Assembly: GCF_001368795.1 (NCBI RefSeq)
Contig: NZ_LN831198.1
Coordinates: 515,233-579,232, forward strand
Length of the DNA: 64,000 nt
DNA from: Paenibacillus ihuae
GTDB taxonomy: Bacteria > Bacillota > Bacilli > Paenibacillales > Paenibacillaceae
Reading direction: 5' to 3'
Shown piece after piece: positions 19,501 to 28,112 of the stretch. The notes beneath the pieces are model-generated. The model did no database searches, was not told the origin of the DNA, and saw only the letters and a program-made list of their open reading frames with translations. The position numbers and the translations under genes are program-made. Within the stretch, counting starts at the first letter, position 1; the number at the start of each line of letters is the position of its first letter.

Positions 19501-19631
19501 CTGAAGGATATTCGATGCTTGAAGTATGGGCAGCAATTATGCGCAAGAACAAGAAGGATGCTATTTTCCAAAGTTTATATGGGCCCTTTAGCGAAGCGAT
19601 TAATAATATGAATATAGGAGGCAGTCTATGA
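16548..19631 (+). CDS. pPIWI-RE module DinG/XPD-like helicase
   Basis: The 1027 aa protein starts with GTG, overlapping the upstream stop. The Walker A is GLGAGKSTFMM (about residue 243). The DExx motif is VVFVDEADQVQK (about 420). Between them lie cysteines at about 338, 355, 367 and 373 (the last two in KCPLAHAC), placed as in the FeS-cluster domain of XPD/DinG helicases. Late motifs include VPLLSVGRGYNI and a terminal MIGRLLRGG, fitting motifs V and VI. It probably unwinds a duplex or R-loop for the PIWI protein and the nuclease. It overlaps the PIWI gene by 4 bases. Confidence 0.8.
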   Translation: MRQTYWDLSEGFIKAFESLQLRKSEINLLVSMELFITGCTLIDPKLSIHQAWSVLVGYNEPILKHTTRSDIITRLRILFPELRTKKNLLKRINAYMEIGSEYRLYEIKEDEGAIRIAPRYLIDRSSIYSNILEHSIPRQLNAKPFANEKVFTYSRRIRGGQWITFQGEIPESMLSNEVKPLPAYRPKRIFKLSVPYNGAVLATEMDQLLGASAMWVSRAKSVLLESLDGMDLEFVYQGNQHIGGGLGAGKSTFMMMEAYRLVKHEGARVGFIEGSVMQALERVKELRKLGIHAVPVIGRTSREDHLNNYLFANSSGIQEVSDWKSQQHESLIHLSDVCIIKALAEDYDRSSRYPCVQLQQDDTSVKCPLAHACGVYKDLSSLQNAEVWVATAPSVLKTRISAVIDPLERTIYEAMYDLLDVVFVDEADQVQKQFDETFLTQYNVFGAADDIFEQLRYESNELTRGQYGQYAGDSAIIEWNDRLRMLDQMIWQIYRKLDLSQTLRKDIRNNLIRVAALAGTLSEKLSDNTQLQSKLFKRFSEYASDPYKDPILSRIVDEIVEAESPEQKQRLLEQIISKVKGVLKPRVKIELLFAQLEFFLYLCRAEESIKYILTTFPMIQAKLGLSINFSPLFTMQKDYQAFMKEAMTGITLGYKYDLPDNEKTGKFKLIEYTAVGRLLLHDWHNLYQECDGKAGPAVVFLSGTSHAPKSAHYDLETPSEWLLRANRQSSVIQMNYKPVLDEVNEGFYAVSGICNPEQRNQYLSGMVQHLKPDIEYELKHWRTEGNNRRVLLVVNSYDDVETVCSVFRNDRIWKGRYKALSRDDGHQEDQYSRVLIESFYRERAEILIVPLLSVGRGYNILDRQGEALFGSVFFLVRPYPIPNDLNYLVQVLHAYLPEYMRRIEGKNLVYDKAVTKLRQISSSKLEHMYIKPDFWSILSPKEREILGWYTFVPVWQMIGRLLRGGLDARVHFCDAKFNAKPAGNPEGYSMLEVWAAIMRKNKKDAIFQSLYGPFSEAINNMNIGGSL

Positions 19632-22114
19632 ACAGAATGGAGCTCTTTGCACTGGAAGTAAATGAAGCGGTATTCTATCATGAAACGATTCATGTCATGC
19701 ATATGCCAGACAGCTGGCGCAATTTTTTTATTACACAAGCTACACCTCAAAACCACAAGCTTGCATATAAGGTTGAACCTCTTTGCAAAAAGCTTAAGAG
19801 CATATTTCCGGAGATTGTTCATGTGGATTTAAATAATAAAGTACTGCAAAAAGACTTGCCATGGATTGTATCTACTGTTGAAATTCCAGAGTCTCATATT
19901 AAAAAGCTCACTCTAGGCTGGTTTGCATATTTGAAAGGATATTCAGAAGCGAATCTCCCGGAAGAAATTAAAGAGGCCGAGCTGGGATGGGAAACTTCTA
20001 CATTTGGCGAGCTTCATGAATCTATTGATAAATACCAGTGGCTTCCTGGCTTGGCAGCTCATAAGTTCTGTGAAGAACTGCGAACAGTTGAGTTAGGGAA
20101 AGGTATTGTAGAGGCGCTCCAGTTTCATCATACGATCTTTAATAATCAGCATGAATGTGTCTCCACTCCGATCAGGAAATCACCGAAACACGATCCTTTC
20201 TCTTATGTACTGAAGGTTGAACTGAAGAATCGTGGTGGGGATGCTGATAGACCGCTTATTCTTGTAACTGTAGGTACAAGGCGGTATTTGAGGAACGCAC
20301 AAATTAAGGAAGGTTCCTGTTATTTAAAAGCGGATCATGCCTGTTCAGTTCTTGTGTCAGTCCGTAATCCGTATACATTGCAAGAGAAGCTTTCTTTCTC
20401 ACAGCTTCAGTTTGAGCGTCGTGCTGGTAGTGGACAGGGAACACCGCCTTTTGCAGTCTGGAAAACAGCCCTGGATGGTTTGTATTGGGATGTTCTGTAC
20501 GGAGAATCCCTCGAACCGGATAGTTTGCTCTCTAACCCTGCTGCATTCCTGGACGGAAAGGGTGAAGTTACTGCCTATGTAGTCAATCATCATTCGTTCA
20601 ATGGCAAAGGTAACTTTGTGAAGTCAGGACTCGGGTTGTCGGAGAAAAGTGGTCTGTTTAATAAATTTAAAGAAGTACTTGCTATGTATCATCTAACACC
20701 GTTATTTCATATTCCGGAGATCCCTCGTAAGCGTATGAATGACATTCGGTTCCCTATTGTCGCGCATCAAGCAGAAAAGCTTATTATTGAGGTTTATAGT
20801 AGTGAAGCAATGTTTACTGCAATGAAAGAAGTTTATACGACCGAACAAAAATCACTGGAAAATAAATCGATAATCTTTAATCGTCAAATTTCAGAGAATG
20901 TCTATGGGCTCAATTGCGATAAGGATGTAACCGTAGAATTCGTATACTGCAATCCTATTGAAATTGTAAGTGAACTGGAAGTTGGAACATATAAATCTGA
21001 TGTTGCCTTTATCAAGCGAGTGAATCAAATTAACAAGCTGCTTAATGAAGAACGGACTTCCGGGGATCAGCGGACATTGGCATTAGTGGAGATTGCGCCT
21101 AAAGAAAACTGGAGCAAAAACGGTGATCCTAAGAGAGCTATAAGGGAAGGGATGAAAAAGGCAAGACGTCTTACTCAGTTCATACATCCTCTTACAGGAG
21201 ATGAGAAGGGGGATACTGCTCGCATAATCAATGCATTATTTGATTTACTTAATGATGCAGGCTTCCTAAGCAACAATGTAACCAAGCTAGATTCTTACGG
21301 TCCAATTCTGTCATTTAATATTTTAAAAGCAGACAACAAACATTTACCTGTCATATCAAAAATGGATGGTACAGAGACGATGTTGAAGATATTCGGAGTT
21401 GAGTCATGGCTACCTTTAGGAGAGGCGCCTTTTTATCTGGAACAGGTCAAAATGTTGGATAATCCGGGTAAAGGGAATCAAAGTAAACAGATTTTTTTGG
21501 ATTTTATGGTAAGAGCTATTGAGAATGAGCTTGGTCAAGATATAAAGCAGCTAACAGTAATGATCAATGCGACTCTGAGAAAGGACTGGCTTCCAGTCAT
21601 TCGAAATACTGACATTCAATACGATAAAGTTCCTTATCTGAGCGAACGGCTAGTAAATGATGCCCGTCTTAAGTTTATACGTGTTAATATGACGGATGAT
21701 GTGCCGCAATATAGAATTATTGAAGATGATGCTGAAGAGAAATTCAACAAAGCTTCGGGGATTTTCAAAGATCCACTAGGGATTTATTATGGTGTTGGTG
21801 GAAGGCCAAGAGCATGGTCTGGTGTGAGAAACGAAGATATCAAGTTCCTGTCACCTAGCAAACTGCTGCTTCAGCAGAAAGCAGTCGAGTACATTCCTCT
21901 GGGAGAGCTGGATGAGATGGAACGTGATGATTTGGCAAATTTAGTTGATCAGCTTCGAAGAGTAGGTCTGAATTACGATAAACACACGATATATCCTTAT
22001 GGTATTCGGATCACAAAAATTCTGTCGAAATATTTAACTGGAGAAGAGAAGAATTATGATCCGGAGTTTGATGAGGGAGTGGAGTTTTGGGAGGAGGTTG
22101 AGGAGTTGGTGTAG
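19628..22114 (+). CDS. pPIWI-RE family prokaryotic Argonaute/PIWI protein
   Basis: The 828 aa protein has the length and layout of the pPIWI-RE family: an N-terminal DUF3962-like region and a C-terminal RNase-H-fold PIWI domain with family-specific R and E residues. Visible landmarks are TLALVEIAPKENW (about residue 485), LTVMINATLRKDWLP (about 640), YGVGGRPRAWSG (about 720) and the C-terminal YPYGIRITKILSKYL. The ATG overlaps the helicase stop. The proposed family role is guide-directed recognition of foreign nucleic acid, possibly RNA-DNA hybrids; this is prediction. A terminator follows. Confidence 0.8.
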   Translation: MNRMELFALEVNEAVFYHETIHVMHMPDSWRNFFITQATPQNHKLAYKVEPLCKKLKSIFPEIVHVDLNNKVLQKDLPWIVSTVEIPESHIKKLTLGWFAYLKGYSEANLPEEIKEAELGWETSTFGELHESIDKYQWLPGLAAHKFCEELRTVELGKGIVEALQFHHTIFNNQHECVSTPIRKSPKHDPFSYVLKVELKNRGGDADRPLILVTVGTRRYLRNAQIKEGSCYLKADHACSVLVSVRNPYTLQEKLSFSQLQFERRAGSGQGTPPFAVWKTALDGLYWDVLYGESLEPDSLLSNPAAFLDGKGEVTAYVVNHHSFNGKGNFVKSGLGLSEKSGLFNKFKEVLAMYHLTPLFHIPEIPRKRMNDIRFPIVAHQAEKLIIEVYSSEAMFTAMKEVYTTEQKSLENKSIIFNRQISENVYGLNCDKDVTVEFVYCNPIEIVSELEVGTYKSDVAFIKRVNQINKLLNEERTSGDQRTLALVEIAPKENWSKNGDPKRAIREGMKKARRLTQFIHPLTGDEKGDTARIINALFDLLNDAGFLSNNVTKLDSYGPILSFNILKADNKHLPVISKMDGTETMLKIFGVESWLPLGEAPFYLEQVKMLDNPGKGNQSKQIFLDFMVRAIENELGQDIKQLTVMINATLRKDWLPVIRNTDIQYDKVPYLSERLVNDARLKFIRVNMTDDVPQYRIIEDDAEEKFNKASGIFKDPLGIYYGVGGRPRAWSGVRNEDIKFLSPSKLLLQQKAVEYIPLGELDEMERDDLANLVDQLRRVGLNYDKHTIYPYGIRITKILSKYLTGEEKNYDPEFDEGVEFWEEVEELV

Positions 22115-22158
22115 TGTGTATTCTTATAGGAACAGGCAATATAAAGCTGAGATTAATC

Positions 22159-22187
22159 AAGACGACATTCTTGTCGTCTTTTTTAGT
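22159..22187 (+). terminator. Terminator of the pPIWI-RE operon
   Basis: AAGACGACA and TGTCGTCTT form a 9-bp stem with a TTCT loop, followed by TTTT. It lies 45 bases after the stop codon. Confidence 0.88.
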
Positions 22188-22256
22188 TAGCTTTTAGTTA
22201 ACAAGGACTTCAGACTCGATTTGTCGAATTAATTCGAATAAGGGAATATTTTCAAA

Positions 22257-22276
22257 TGAACATACGTTCGCTGACA
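22257..22276 (+). promoter_or_regulatory. Candidate LexA (DinR) box plus CTGACA hexamer upstream of the helicase pair
   Basis: TGAAC-ATAC-GTTCG at 22257-22270 matches the Gram-positive SOS dyad in both core arms. CTGACA follows at 22271-22276, and TATGGT lies 17 bases further (22294-22299). It shares TTCAAAT upstream with the sbcD site. A 14-base palindrome, TCGAATTAATTCGA, is at 22224-22237. Confidence 0.7.
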
Positions 22277-22341
22277 AGTGGTTGTCTAGGTAATATGGTC
22301 TAATAGAAACAGGCAGTAAGATGAATGGAGGCGGAGTAGAA

Positions 22342-25035
22342 ATGGCGTTTCTGAAATGTTCAATGTGTTCAAGCATGCTTAAGGCTGTTCAAATATCTCA
22401 TAGAATCAGTCAGGTTGGAGAGCAGCGGAGTTTAGAGTATACCCCTAATGGAATCAAATGTTCAGATTGGTCTCAAAAAATGGAAACATATAGAGAACAT
22501 TCGGAAGGCGTCTACTGCCCGGAATGCCTGGCAAATGTAAATCTGGAAAAGGATGAAATGCCCTTGTGTGAGGATTCTCGGATTCCAGGAGTGAGCAGTA
22601 GTGAGTTTTCGGCCAATGAAGTCCTAGAGAAGCTAAAAACACTAGCCGATGAAGAGAATGCTGAGATTCATGTACATACTTTACCGGCCAAGGATGCTAT
22701 TTATTCAGAAATTCCAGCATTTATACCACAGCCGATCCGGGATTCTTTAAGCCGTATGGGAATAAATCAACTCTATGTGCATCAGGCGCAAACAGTAGAA
22801 GCGGTACATAGAGAATCAAATGTGGTGTTAGTAACTTCAACTTCGTCAGGTAAGACTTTGTCATACAATTTGCCGATTCTTAGTTATCTTTATGATCATC
22901 CTAATGATAAAGCACTATACTTATTCCCAACAAAAGCTTTGGCCAATGATCAATTGGATCAACTCAAACGCTTTGGTGAAATCAAATCTTCCAATCAGCC
23001 ATCTTTGGATGAGTGGTTTGAGACCGAATTAAAGTTAGGTGAACGAATCATACATGCAGGTCGACTAGATGGAGATACGGAGAATGGGCCAAGGCAGCGG
23101 ATTATGGAAAAAGCACAGATATGGATGAGCAACCCGGATATGATCCATTATTCTATTCTTGGCCAGGTTCAAGCGTTGAAATATTCTTCAGGGACGTATA
23201 TCCGGAATTATCTTTGCAATCTCAAATTTATAGTGCTCGATGAGATGCATATGTATCGCGGTACGTTTGGATCCCATGTTGCACTGGTACTTCGTCGATT
23301 ACTAAAAGTATGCCGTGAGCTGGGAAATAACCGGAATATTCAGATCATAACCAGTTCGGCTACCATAGATAATCCGGTGAAATTGGCTCAGGATCTAACA
23401 GGTCTTACAGAGTTTGTACTCATTGATACGGATGGTTCAGCTCATCAGCGCAAAGAGATCGTTCTATGGAATCCAGGGATATCAGCTGGTGAGCAGGTTA
23501 GACGTGCACCCTCAACGGATGCAATTACGATTGCTAAGCAAGCTATGACCGTCAATCAGAAAGTAATTAAGAGTATTATCTTTCAGCCCTCCCGGAGTCA
23601 GACGATGGTGTTTACCAAATATATTAAAGACGTTTTAAGACAGCCTCTTCGCTTGCCAAAAGAACGTGTCGAAGGAGAAAAACTAGCTGCCTTTTACACG
23701 GGGATATTGCCTAATGAGACTCGGAAACGAATTATCGAACGCCTGAAATCCCACGACATCCACGTAGTTATTACTACAAATGCACTTGAAGTAGGGATTG
23801 ATATTGGTGATTTGAGTCTGGCTGTCTTGGTTGGGTATCCTGGTTCGAAGGCAGCATTCTCACAGCAGATCGGGCGTGTAGGGCGGAAAGGTGAGGGAGT
23901 TGCCATACTCATCTGGCAAGATGATCCACTTCAGCAATATTACATGCGCAATCCTCATGAATTTCTGCATAAAGCGCCTGAAGTTGTAAGAATTAATCCG
24001 ACTAATTATAAGATATTGGCGCTTCATTTACCTTTACTCAAAGAAGAACTTGGGCGGGATTTAACGGAAATAGATCTGAAAAGTATGTTTCCGAACCTAG
24101 ATGAGGAATATATTCAATCCATCTTGCAGACCGCAGTTGCAGCAGAAGGAACAGAAGAAGCGGTTGTAGATAAGAAGTTTAGTCTCCGTTCAATCTCAGG
24201 TCAAAGCTACAGTGTATCTATTCGTGGACAGAATCACTCTGTAGTGGATGGCCTGGATGAATGGAGTGCTATGAGGGATTTCCATGAAGGGGCCATCTAC
24301 TGGACACCAGGCGATAAAGCGTATCGTGTAGATTCCATTAATCGCCGGAAGGGTGAAATTATTCTTTTGCCTATTCAGGAGTTGACTTATCATACTCAAT
24401 CTTCTTATAAAGATAAAATTGATGTTATCCAAACGTACCAGAAACATGATGATGAAGAAATTAATATGGCCTATGGTGAGTTTGAGATTAAGAGAAGTGT
24501 ATTTGGTTACAAAAAGCTATACTTTGGGCAAAAGGGTGATTCAGAACAAGTGACTCTAACACATCCATCGGTAACGAAATTTGCTCCAGAAGGAACTTGG
24601 CTAACCATTACAGATTCAGATTGGCTGCTGCTAAAAGAGAATATTCAGGATTGGGCAAGTGAACATCGAACTACCGAGATGCTGATAGAGGCTTCACTTC
24701 ATGCCGCCCAGCATGCTATGACGTCGGTAATTCCAGATATGATCATTTGCGATGCTAATGATTTTACAGGCTTCTCTGCAAGCGGAATCTCTGCATTTGC
24801 TAATCGACCGGTTATTGGGTTTTATGGAGAAAATGGTTCGGGGCTTGGAACAATCGAGGCGATTTACGAGAATACAACTAAGGTGATGCGTAAGGCACTT
24901 GAACTTATGGAGAGCTGCCCTTGTAGTGAAGGATGTCCAAGTTGTGTTCAGCTCCCTGGTAAGTACAATAATGTTGAACTATTTAAACCTGGAGCAAAGA
25001 TACTCCTGAAATCTTTAATCGAGAGGAACGATTAA
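22342..25035 (+). CDS. DEAD/DEAH-box helicase with C-terminal cysteine cluster (MrfA/DUF1998-like), copy 1
   Basis: The 897 aa SF2 helicase has motif I TSTSSGKTLSYN, motif II VLDEMHMYRG, motif III TSSATIDNP and motif VI QIGRVGRKGEG. The C-terminus carries CPCSEGCPSCVQ, the zinc cluster seen in YprA/MrfA-type helicases. The N-terminus has CSMC and CPEC pairs that could bind another zinc. The ATG at 22342 is chosen because GGAGGCGGAG precedes it and the product then lines up with the start of copy 2. The MrfA family acts in DNA repair, and related DUF1998 helicases serve in DISARM and Druantia defence. Confidence 0.82.
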   Translation: MAFLKCSMCSSMLKAVQISHRISQVGEQRSLEYTPNGIKCSDWSQKMETYREHSEGVYCPECLANVNLEKDEMPLCEDSRIPGVSSSEFSANEVLEKLKTLADEENAEIHVHTLPAKDAIYSEIPAFIPQPIRDSLSRMGINQLYVHQAQTVEAVHRESNVVLVTSTSSGKTLSYNLPILSYLYDHPNDKALYLFPTKALANDQLDQLKRFGEIKSSNQPSLDEWFETELKLGERIIHAGRLDGDTENGPRQRIMEKAQIWMSNPDMIHYSILGQVQALKYSSGTYIRNYLCNLKFIVLDEMHMYRGTFGSHVALVLRRLLKVCRELGNNRNIQIITSSATIDNPVKLAQDLTGLTEFVLIDTDGSAHQRKEIVLWNPGISAGEQVRRAPSTDAITIAKQAMTVNQKVIKSIIFQPSRSQTMVFTKYIKDVLRQPLRLPKERVEGEKLAAFYTGILPNETRKRIIERLKSHDIHVVITTNALEVGIDIGDLSLAVLVGYPGSKAAFSQQIGRVGRKGEGVAILIWQDDPLQQYYMRNPHEFLHKAPEVVRINPTNYKILALHLPLLKEELGRDLTEIDLKSMFPNLDEEYIQSILQTAVAAEGTEEAVVDKKFSLRSISGQSYSVSIRGQNHSVVDGLDEWSAMRDFHEGAIYWTPGDKAYRVDSINRRKGEIILLPIQELTYHTQSSYKDKIDVIQTYQKHDDEEINMAYGEFEIKRSVFGYKKLYFGQKGDSEQVTLTHPSVTKFAPEGTWLTITDSDWLLLKENIQDWASEHRTTEMLIEASLHAAQHAMTSVIPDMIICDANDFTGFSASGISAFANRPVIGFYGENGSGLGTIEAIYENTTKVMRKALELMESCPCSEGCPSCVQLPGKYNNVELFKPGAKILLKSLIERND

Positions 25036-25038
25036 GAG

Positions 25039-27798
25039 ATGCCTCTGATATGTTCATCTTGTGGAGCAGTTAAACCCTACGGGGATTTTGTTCAGATCAG
25101 CTATAAAGCTGATTCTAGAGGCTATCGACGGGAAATTCAACAACGAGCTAACGGAGTCCACATCATGGATTGGCAATCCCTTGAAGCTGAATATGAGAGC
25201 GACAGTGTTCAAGGAGAAGGTATCTTTTGCATTGAAGATGGAAGTCCTATAATGAGCAGCTTACTTATGACAGAAGAAGTTGATTTGCTTTTAGATAGAA
25301 GGCTTCCACTTCAAGAGTCATTTCATAGCAGTCTTCTAGCGGGACAATTAGTTGATCTGAGCAAACGCATTCGAGCCGATGTATTTGTCCATGAGACAGA
25401 TGAGATACAAGGTGTGTACGATGAGCATATACCAATGGAGAGTTGGATGCGTAGTAAGCTTGAATCAATGGGAATCAATAAACTTTATAAGCATCAGGGT
25501 GAAGCAGTGGAAGCGGTAAGACAAGGACGTAATGTAGTTATTTGCACAAAGACGGCATCGGGTAAATCGTTGTCATACAACATTCCTATAATAGAAAAAC
25601 TCGTAGCTGACCCAAATGCTTGCGCCCTCTATTTATCGCCTTTTAAAGCCTTGGTCGAAGATCAATTTGCTCATTTACAACAATGGACAGATCTGGAAGA
25701 AGAAAGTGTAAGTAACTTCAAAATGGCTGGATTCTCTAAACTAAAGGTCCATGGAACAGAAGTGCCCGCTGGTCTTCTTTTCGGTCAACGAAATATTCCT
25801 CAGCATAAGAGGAAAGACCAGGCTTCCAATCTGGTATTTGAACAGGGACGCTATTGGCTAACCAATGTTCATTATTTGCATCCCATTCTTCAATGTATAG
25901 GAGCACAGACAGGGAAGGCTTCGCAATTAATTAGGTTCTTAACAAATCTCCGTTATATCGTAATAGATGAGCTACATCATTACTCCGGTATGATTGGTTC
26001 AAAAGTGGCTATGGTCATTCGTCGTTTAAGAATGTTATGTGAAAGATTAGGAAATCGGGAGATTCAATTCATTGCATGTTCTGCTACTATTGCTAATCCT
26101 AAACAATTGGTTGAGGAATTAACAGGTAAGAGGGGTATTCAAGGATTCCATGAAGTTATGGAAAGCAACGCACCGATTAATAAAAAGGATATTGTTCTAT
26201 GGAACCCTGGTCTTATAGATATAGAGCATAAAAGAAGAGCAGTTGCATCAGATCTTTATGAGATCCTAAAATCAGTTTACAGTAATGGGCAATGGCCGAG
26301 AAGTATTATTTTCTCTAGTAATCGTCAACAATCTCAGCTTTTAAGTAGAGAACTCAATATAATTCTAAGAACACACCTTAATGAGTCCGGATCAATAGAA
26401 TTGAAAGAAGGTCAGGATTTATTTCTTCCGTATCATGCTAATTTACCTCAAGAAATCAAGGAGCAAACTATAAAGAAGCTACAACAAGGTGAAATATTGG
26501 GCCTTGTAACGACAAAGGCCTTGGAGGTAGGCATTGATGTAGATAGTTTAGATATATGCATTATGCTCGGTTACCCTGGATCTCACGCATCCTTTTGGCA
26601 ACAAGCAGGTCGAGTAGGGAGAAGCAGAGATGGTTTAGTTGTCATGATGTTACAGGAAGAGCCGCTACAACAATATTATGCTCGTAATCCACTAGAGTTC
26701 TTCCAGCAAATACCGGAATCTGCTGCAATTAATATTAATAATCCAAAAATATTACGGGAGCATCTTGTTTATGCCGCGCATGAGCAAGGAGGAACGATTT
26801 ACAATGCTATCAATTACGTTCGCGCCGGCGTCCTTCGAAAGGTATTAGCTGATGTTAACGAACAATGGCAACAGGCTGAAGGCAAACTGGTTTATATGGG
26901 GGAGTCTCCAAAGTATCAGCCATTAATTGCGATGGGTGAAACATACACGGTCGTGAGCAAAAGTGGATGGAATGAAACAATATTGTTTCAGAATGTGGAC
27001 ACTCGATCTTTGATTAGAGATTATCATGTAGATGCAGTCTTTTTAGGATCAGATAACCGAAGTTATTACAAGGTAAAGTGGATCGATAAGAGGCAGCGGA
27101 AGGTTCTAGTGGAACAGGTGAGATCGGACTATCTTACACGCGGTATTGTGCGGGATAGTATCGAAGTGAGTGATATTAATAAGCTCATATTAGTTGGTAA
27201 TGAGTTGAAAGCGAACATTGGGAATATAGTTGTTAAACGAAACACATTCGGCTACAAGAAAATATACACTCACAATGCAAAACCATCAGAAACGGTACAG
27301 GTAACCAATACCTACCCTGTTTCGTTTCAAACAGATGCACTGTGGTTGCTGTGGGATGAACAAGGTAAAAGTCAGCTTAGAAATCTTTTAACAGGTATAC
27401 AAGCAGTATCAGATCTTACATTCGAGGAGCTTCTCGATGGAAGTATACATGCAGCTGAACATGCTCTAGCCGCAGCAATTCCAGCTATTGTGAAATGCAG
27501 CGCTGCTGACTTTCAACATGTCTCATTTCACTCGAGTTCAACTTTATTCGGGATGCCAGGTTTATTTATATATGATAGCCAAGTCGGAGGGGGCTCTGGA
27601 ATCGTTGAGGTTGTTGCTGAAAAGTTTGCAGTACTATTGGAAAAGGCCAAGCTAATGATGACAAGCTGTAGCTGCTCCAATGGTTGTCCATCTTGTGTTC
27701 AACTTTTCCAATGTGAACGTCAAAATGAACCGTTGCATAAAGTAGGAGGATTAGTTGTCATCCAATCACTTCAGAAATATTTCGAGGAGAACTTATAA
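25039..27798 (+). CDS. DEAD/DEAH-box helicase with C-terminal cysteine cluster (MrfA/DUF1998-like), copy 2
   Basis: The 919 aa paralogue of the preceding gene begins three bases after its stop. Motif I is TKTASGKSLSYN, motif II VIDELHHYSG, motif III CSATIANP and motif VI QAGRVGRSRDG. The cysteine cluster is CSCSNGCPSCVQ. The N-terminal CSSC is kept, but the second pair of copy 1 is reduced to one cysteine. Similarity runs end to end, yet the two are well diverged, which suggests an old duplication kept as two specialised subunits. The weak ribosome binding site suggests translational coupling. Confidence 0.82.
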   Translation: MPLICSSCGAVKPYGDFVQISYKADSRGYRREIQQRANGVHIMDWQSLEAEYESDSVQGEGIFCIEDGSPIMSSLLMTEEVDLLLDRRLPLQESFHSSLLAGQLVDLSKRIRADVFVHETDEIQGVYDEHIPMESWMRSKLESMGINKLYKHQGEAVEAVRQGRNVVICTKTASGKSLSYNIPIIEKLVADPNACALYLSPFKALVEDQFAHLQQWTDLEEESVSNFKMAGFSKLKVHGTEVPAGLLFGQRNIPQHKRKDQASNLVFEQGRYWLTNVHYLHPILQCIGAQTGKASQLIRFLTNLRYIVIDELHHYSGMIGSKVAMVIRRLRMLCERLGNREIQFIACSATIANPKQLVEELTGKRGIQGFHEVMESNAPINKKDIVLWNPGLIDIEHKRRAVASDLYEILKSVYSNGQWPRSIIFSSNRQQSQLLSRELNIILRTHLNESGSIELKEGQDLFLPYHANLPQEIKEQTIKKLQQGEILGLVTTKALEVGIDVDSLDICIMLGYPGSHASFWQQAGRVGRSRDGLVVMMLQEEPLQQYYARNPLEFFQQIPESAAININNPKILREHLVYAAHEQGGTIYNAINYVRAGVLRKVLADVNEQWQQAEGKLVYMGESPKYQPLIAMGETYTVVSKSGWNETILFQNVDTRSLIRDYHVDAVFLGSDNRSYYKVKWIDKRQRKVLVEQVRSDYLTRGIVRDSIEVSDINKLILVGNELKANIGNIVVKRNTFGYKKIYTHNAKPSETVQVTNTYPVSFQTDALWLLWDEQGKSQLRNLLTGIQAVSDLTFEELLDGSIHAAEHALAAAIPAIVKCSAADFQHVSFHSSSTLFGMPGLFIYDSQVGGGSGIVEVVAEKFAVLLEKAKLMMTSCSCSNGCPSCVQLFQCERQNEPLHKVGGLVVIQSLQKYFEENL

Positions 27799-27965
27799 GA
27801 GAATACATGGTGGAAGGGCATTGCAAAGGGGTTATGTTTGATTCCGATAACTATCAAAAAAATTGAGAATGGTACAGCCGATTGAAGTTTGGAAGCTTGT
27901 AAGTTGCGACAAGCGATATTAATAAGTATACGACTGTAATAAGCAGAATTTTTGATGAACTAGAG

Positions 27966-27998
27966 GGGGACGTAAGGATTGTGCGTCTCTTTTTTTGC
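27966..27998 (+). terminator. Probable terminator of the helicase pair
   Basis: GGGGACG and CGTCTCT pair with some G-U wobbles around an 11-base loop, followed by a run of Ts. Confidence 0.6.
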
Positions 27999-28003
27999 AT
28001 AAC

Positions 28004-28034
28004 GACAAATTCTGTCATCTAATCCAAGTATAAT
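28004..28034 (+). promoter_or_regulatory. Promoter and candidate WYL operator of the TerB-dynamin-HerA operon
   Basis: GACA-AATTC-TGTC at 28004-28016 overlaps the expected -35 region of a perfect TATAAT at 28029-28034. An almost identical site (GACA-TTTTC-TGTC) sits at the same distance from the -10 box of the WYL gene. A regulator binding here would block or replace -35 recognition. Confidence 0.55.
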
Positions 28035-28112
28035 AGGAGAATATACCGACATTTTAATAACTACATTTGTATTATGTGGCTAAATTCAAGGTAAGGAGCG
28101 AGCAAATAGGGA

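Larger units (their letters stand above)
27799..28112 (+). other. Intergenic region between the helicase pair and the dynamin operon
   Basis: The 314-base stretch contains no supported gene. It holds the helicase operon terminator (27966-27998) and the promoter/operator of the dynamin operon (28004-28034). The rest shows nothing notable. Confidence 0.6.

Noticed and set aside
19274-19822. Minus-strand frame across the helicase/pPIWI-RE junction
   Set aside because: It overlaps the 4-base coupled junction of two recognised genes, and has no domain or ribosome binding site.
22224-22237. Perfect 14-base palindrome TCGAATTAATTCGA as an operator
   Set aside because: It is AT-rich and short, lies upstream of a better candidate control site, and has no second copy in the window that I found.
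22342-27798. Helicase pair as part of a DISARM or Druantia system
   Set aside because: No DrmC phospholipase-D protein, methylase, or very large DruE-type helicase is present nearby. The DUF1998-like cysteine cluster alone is not enough.
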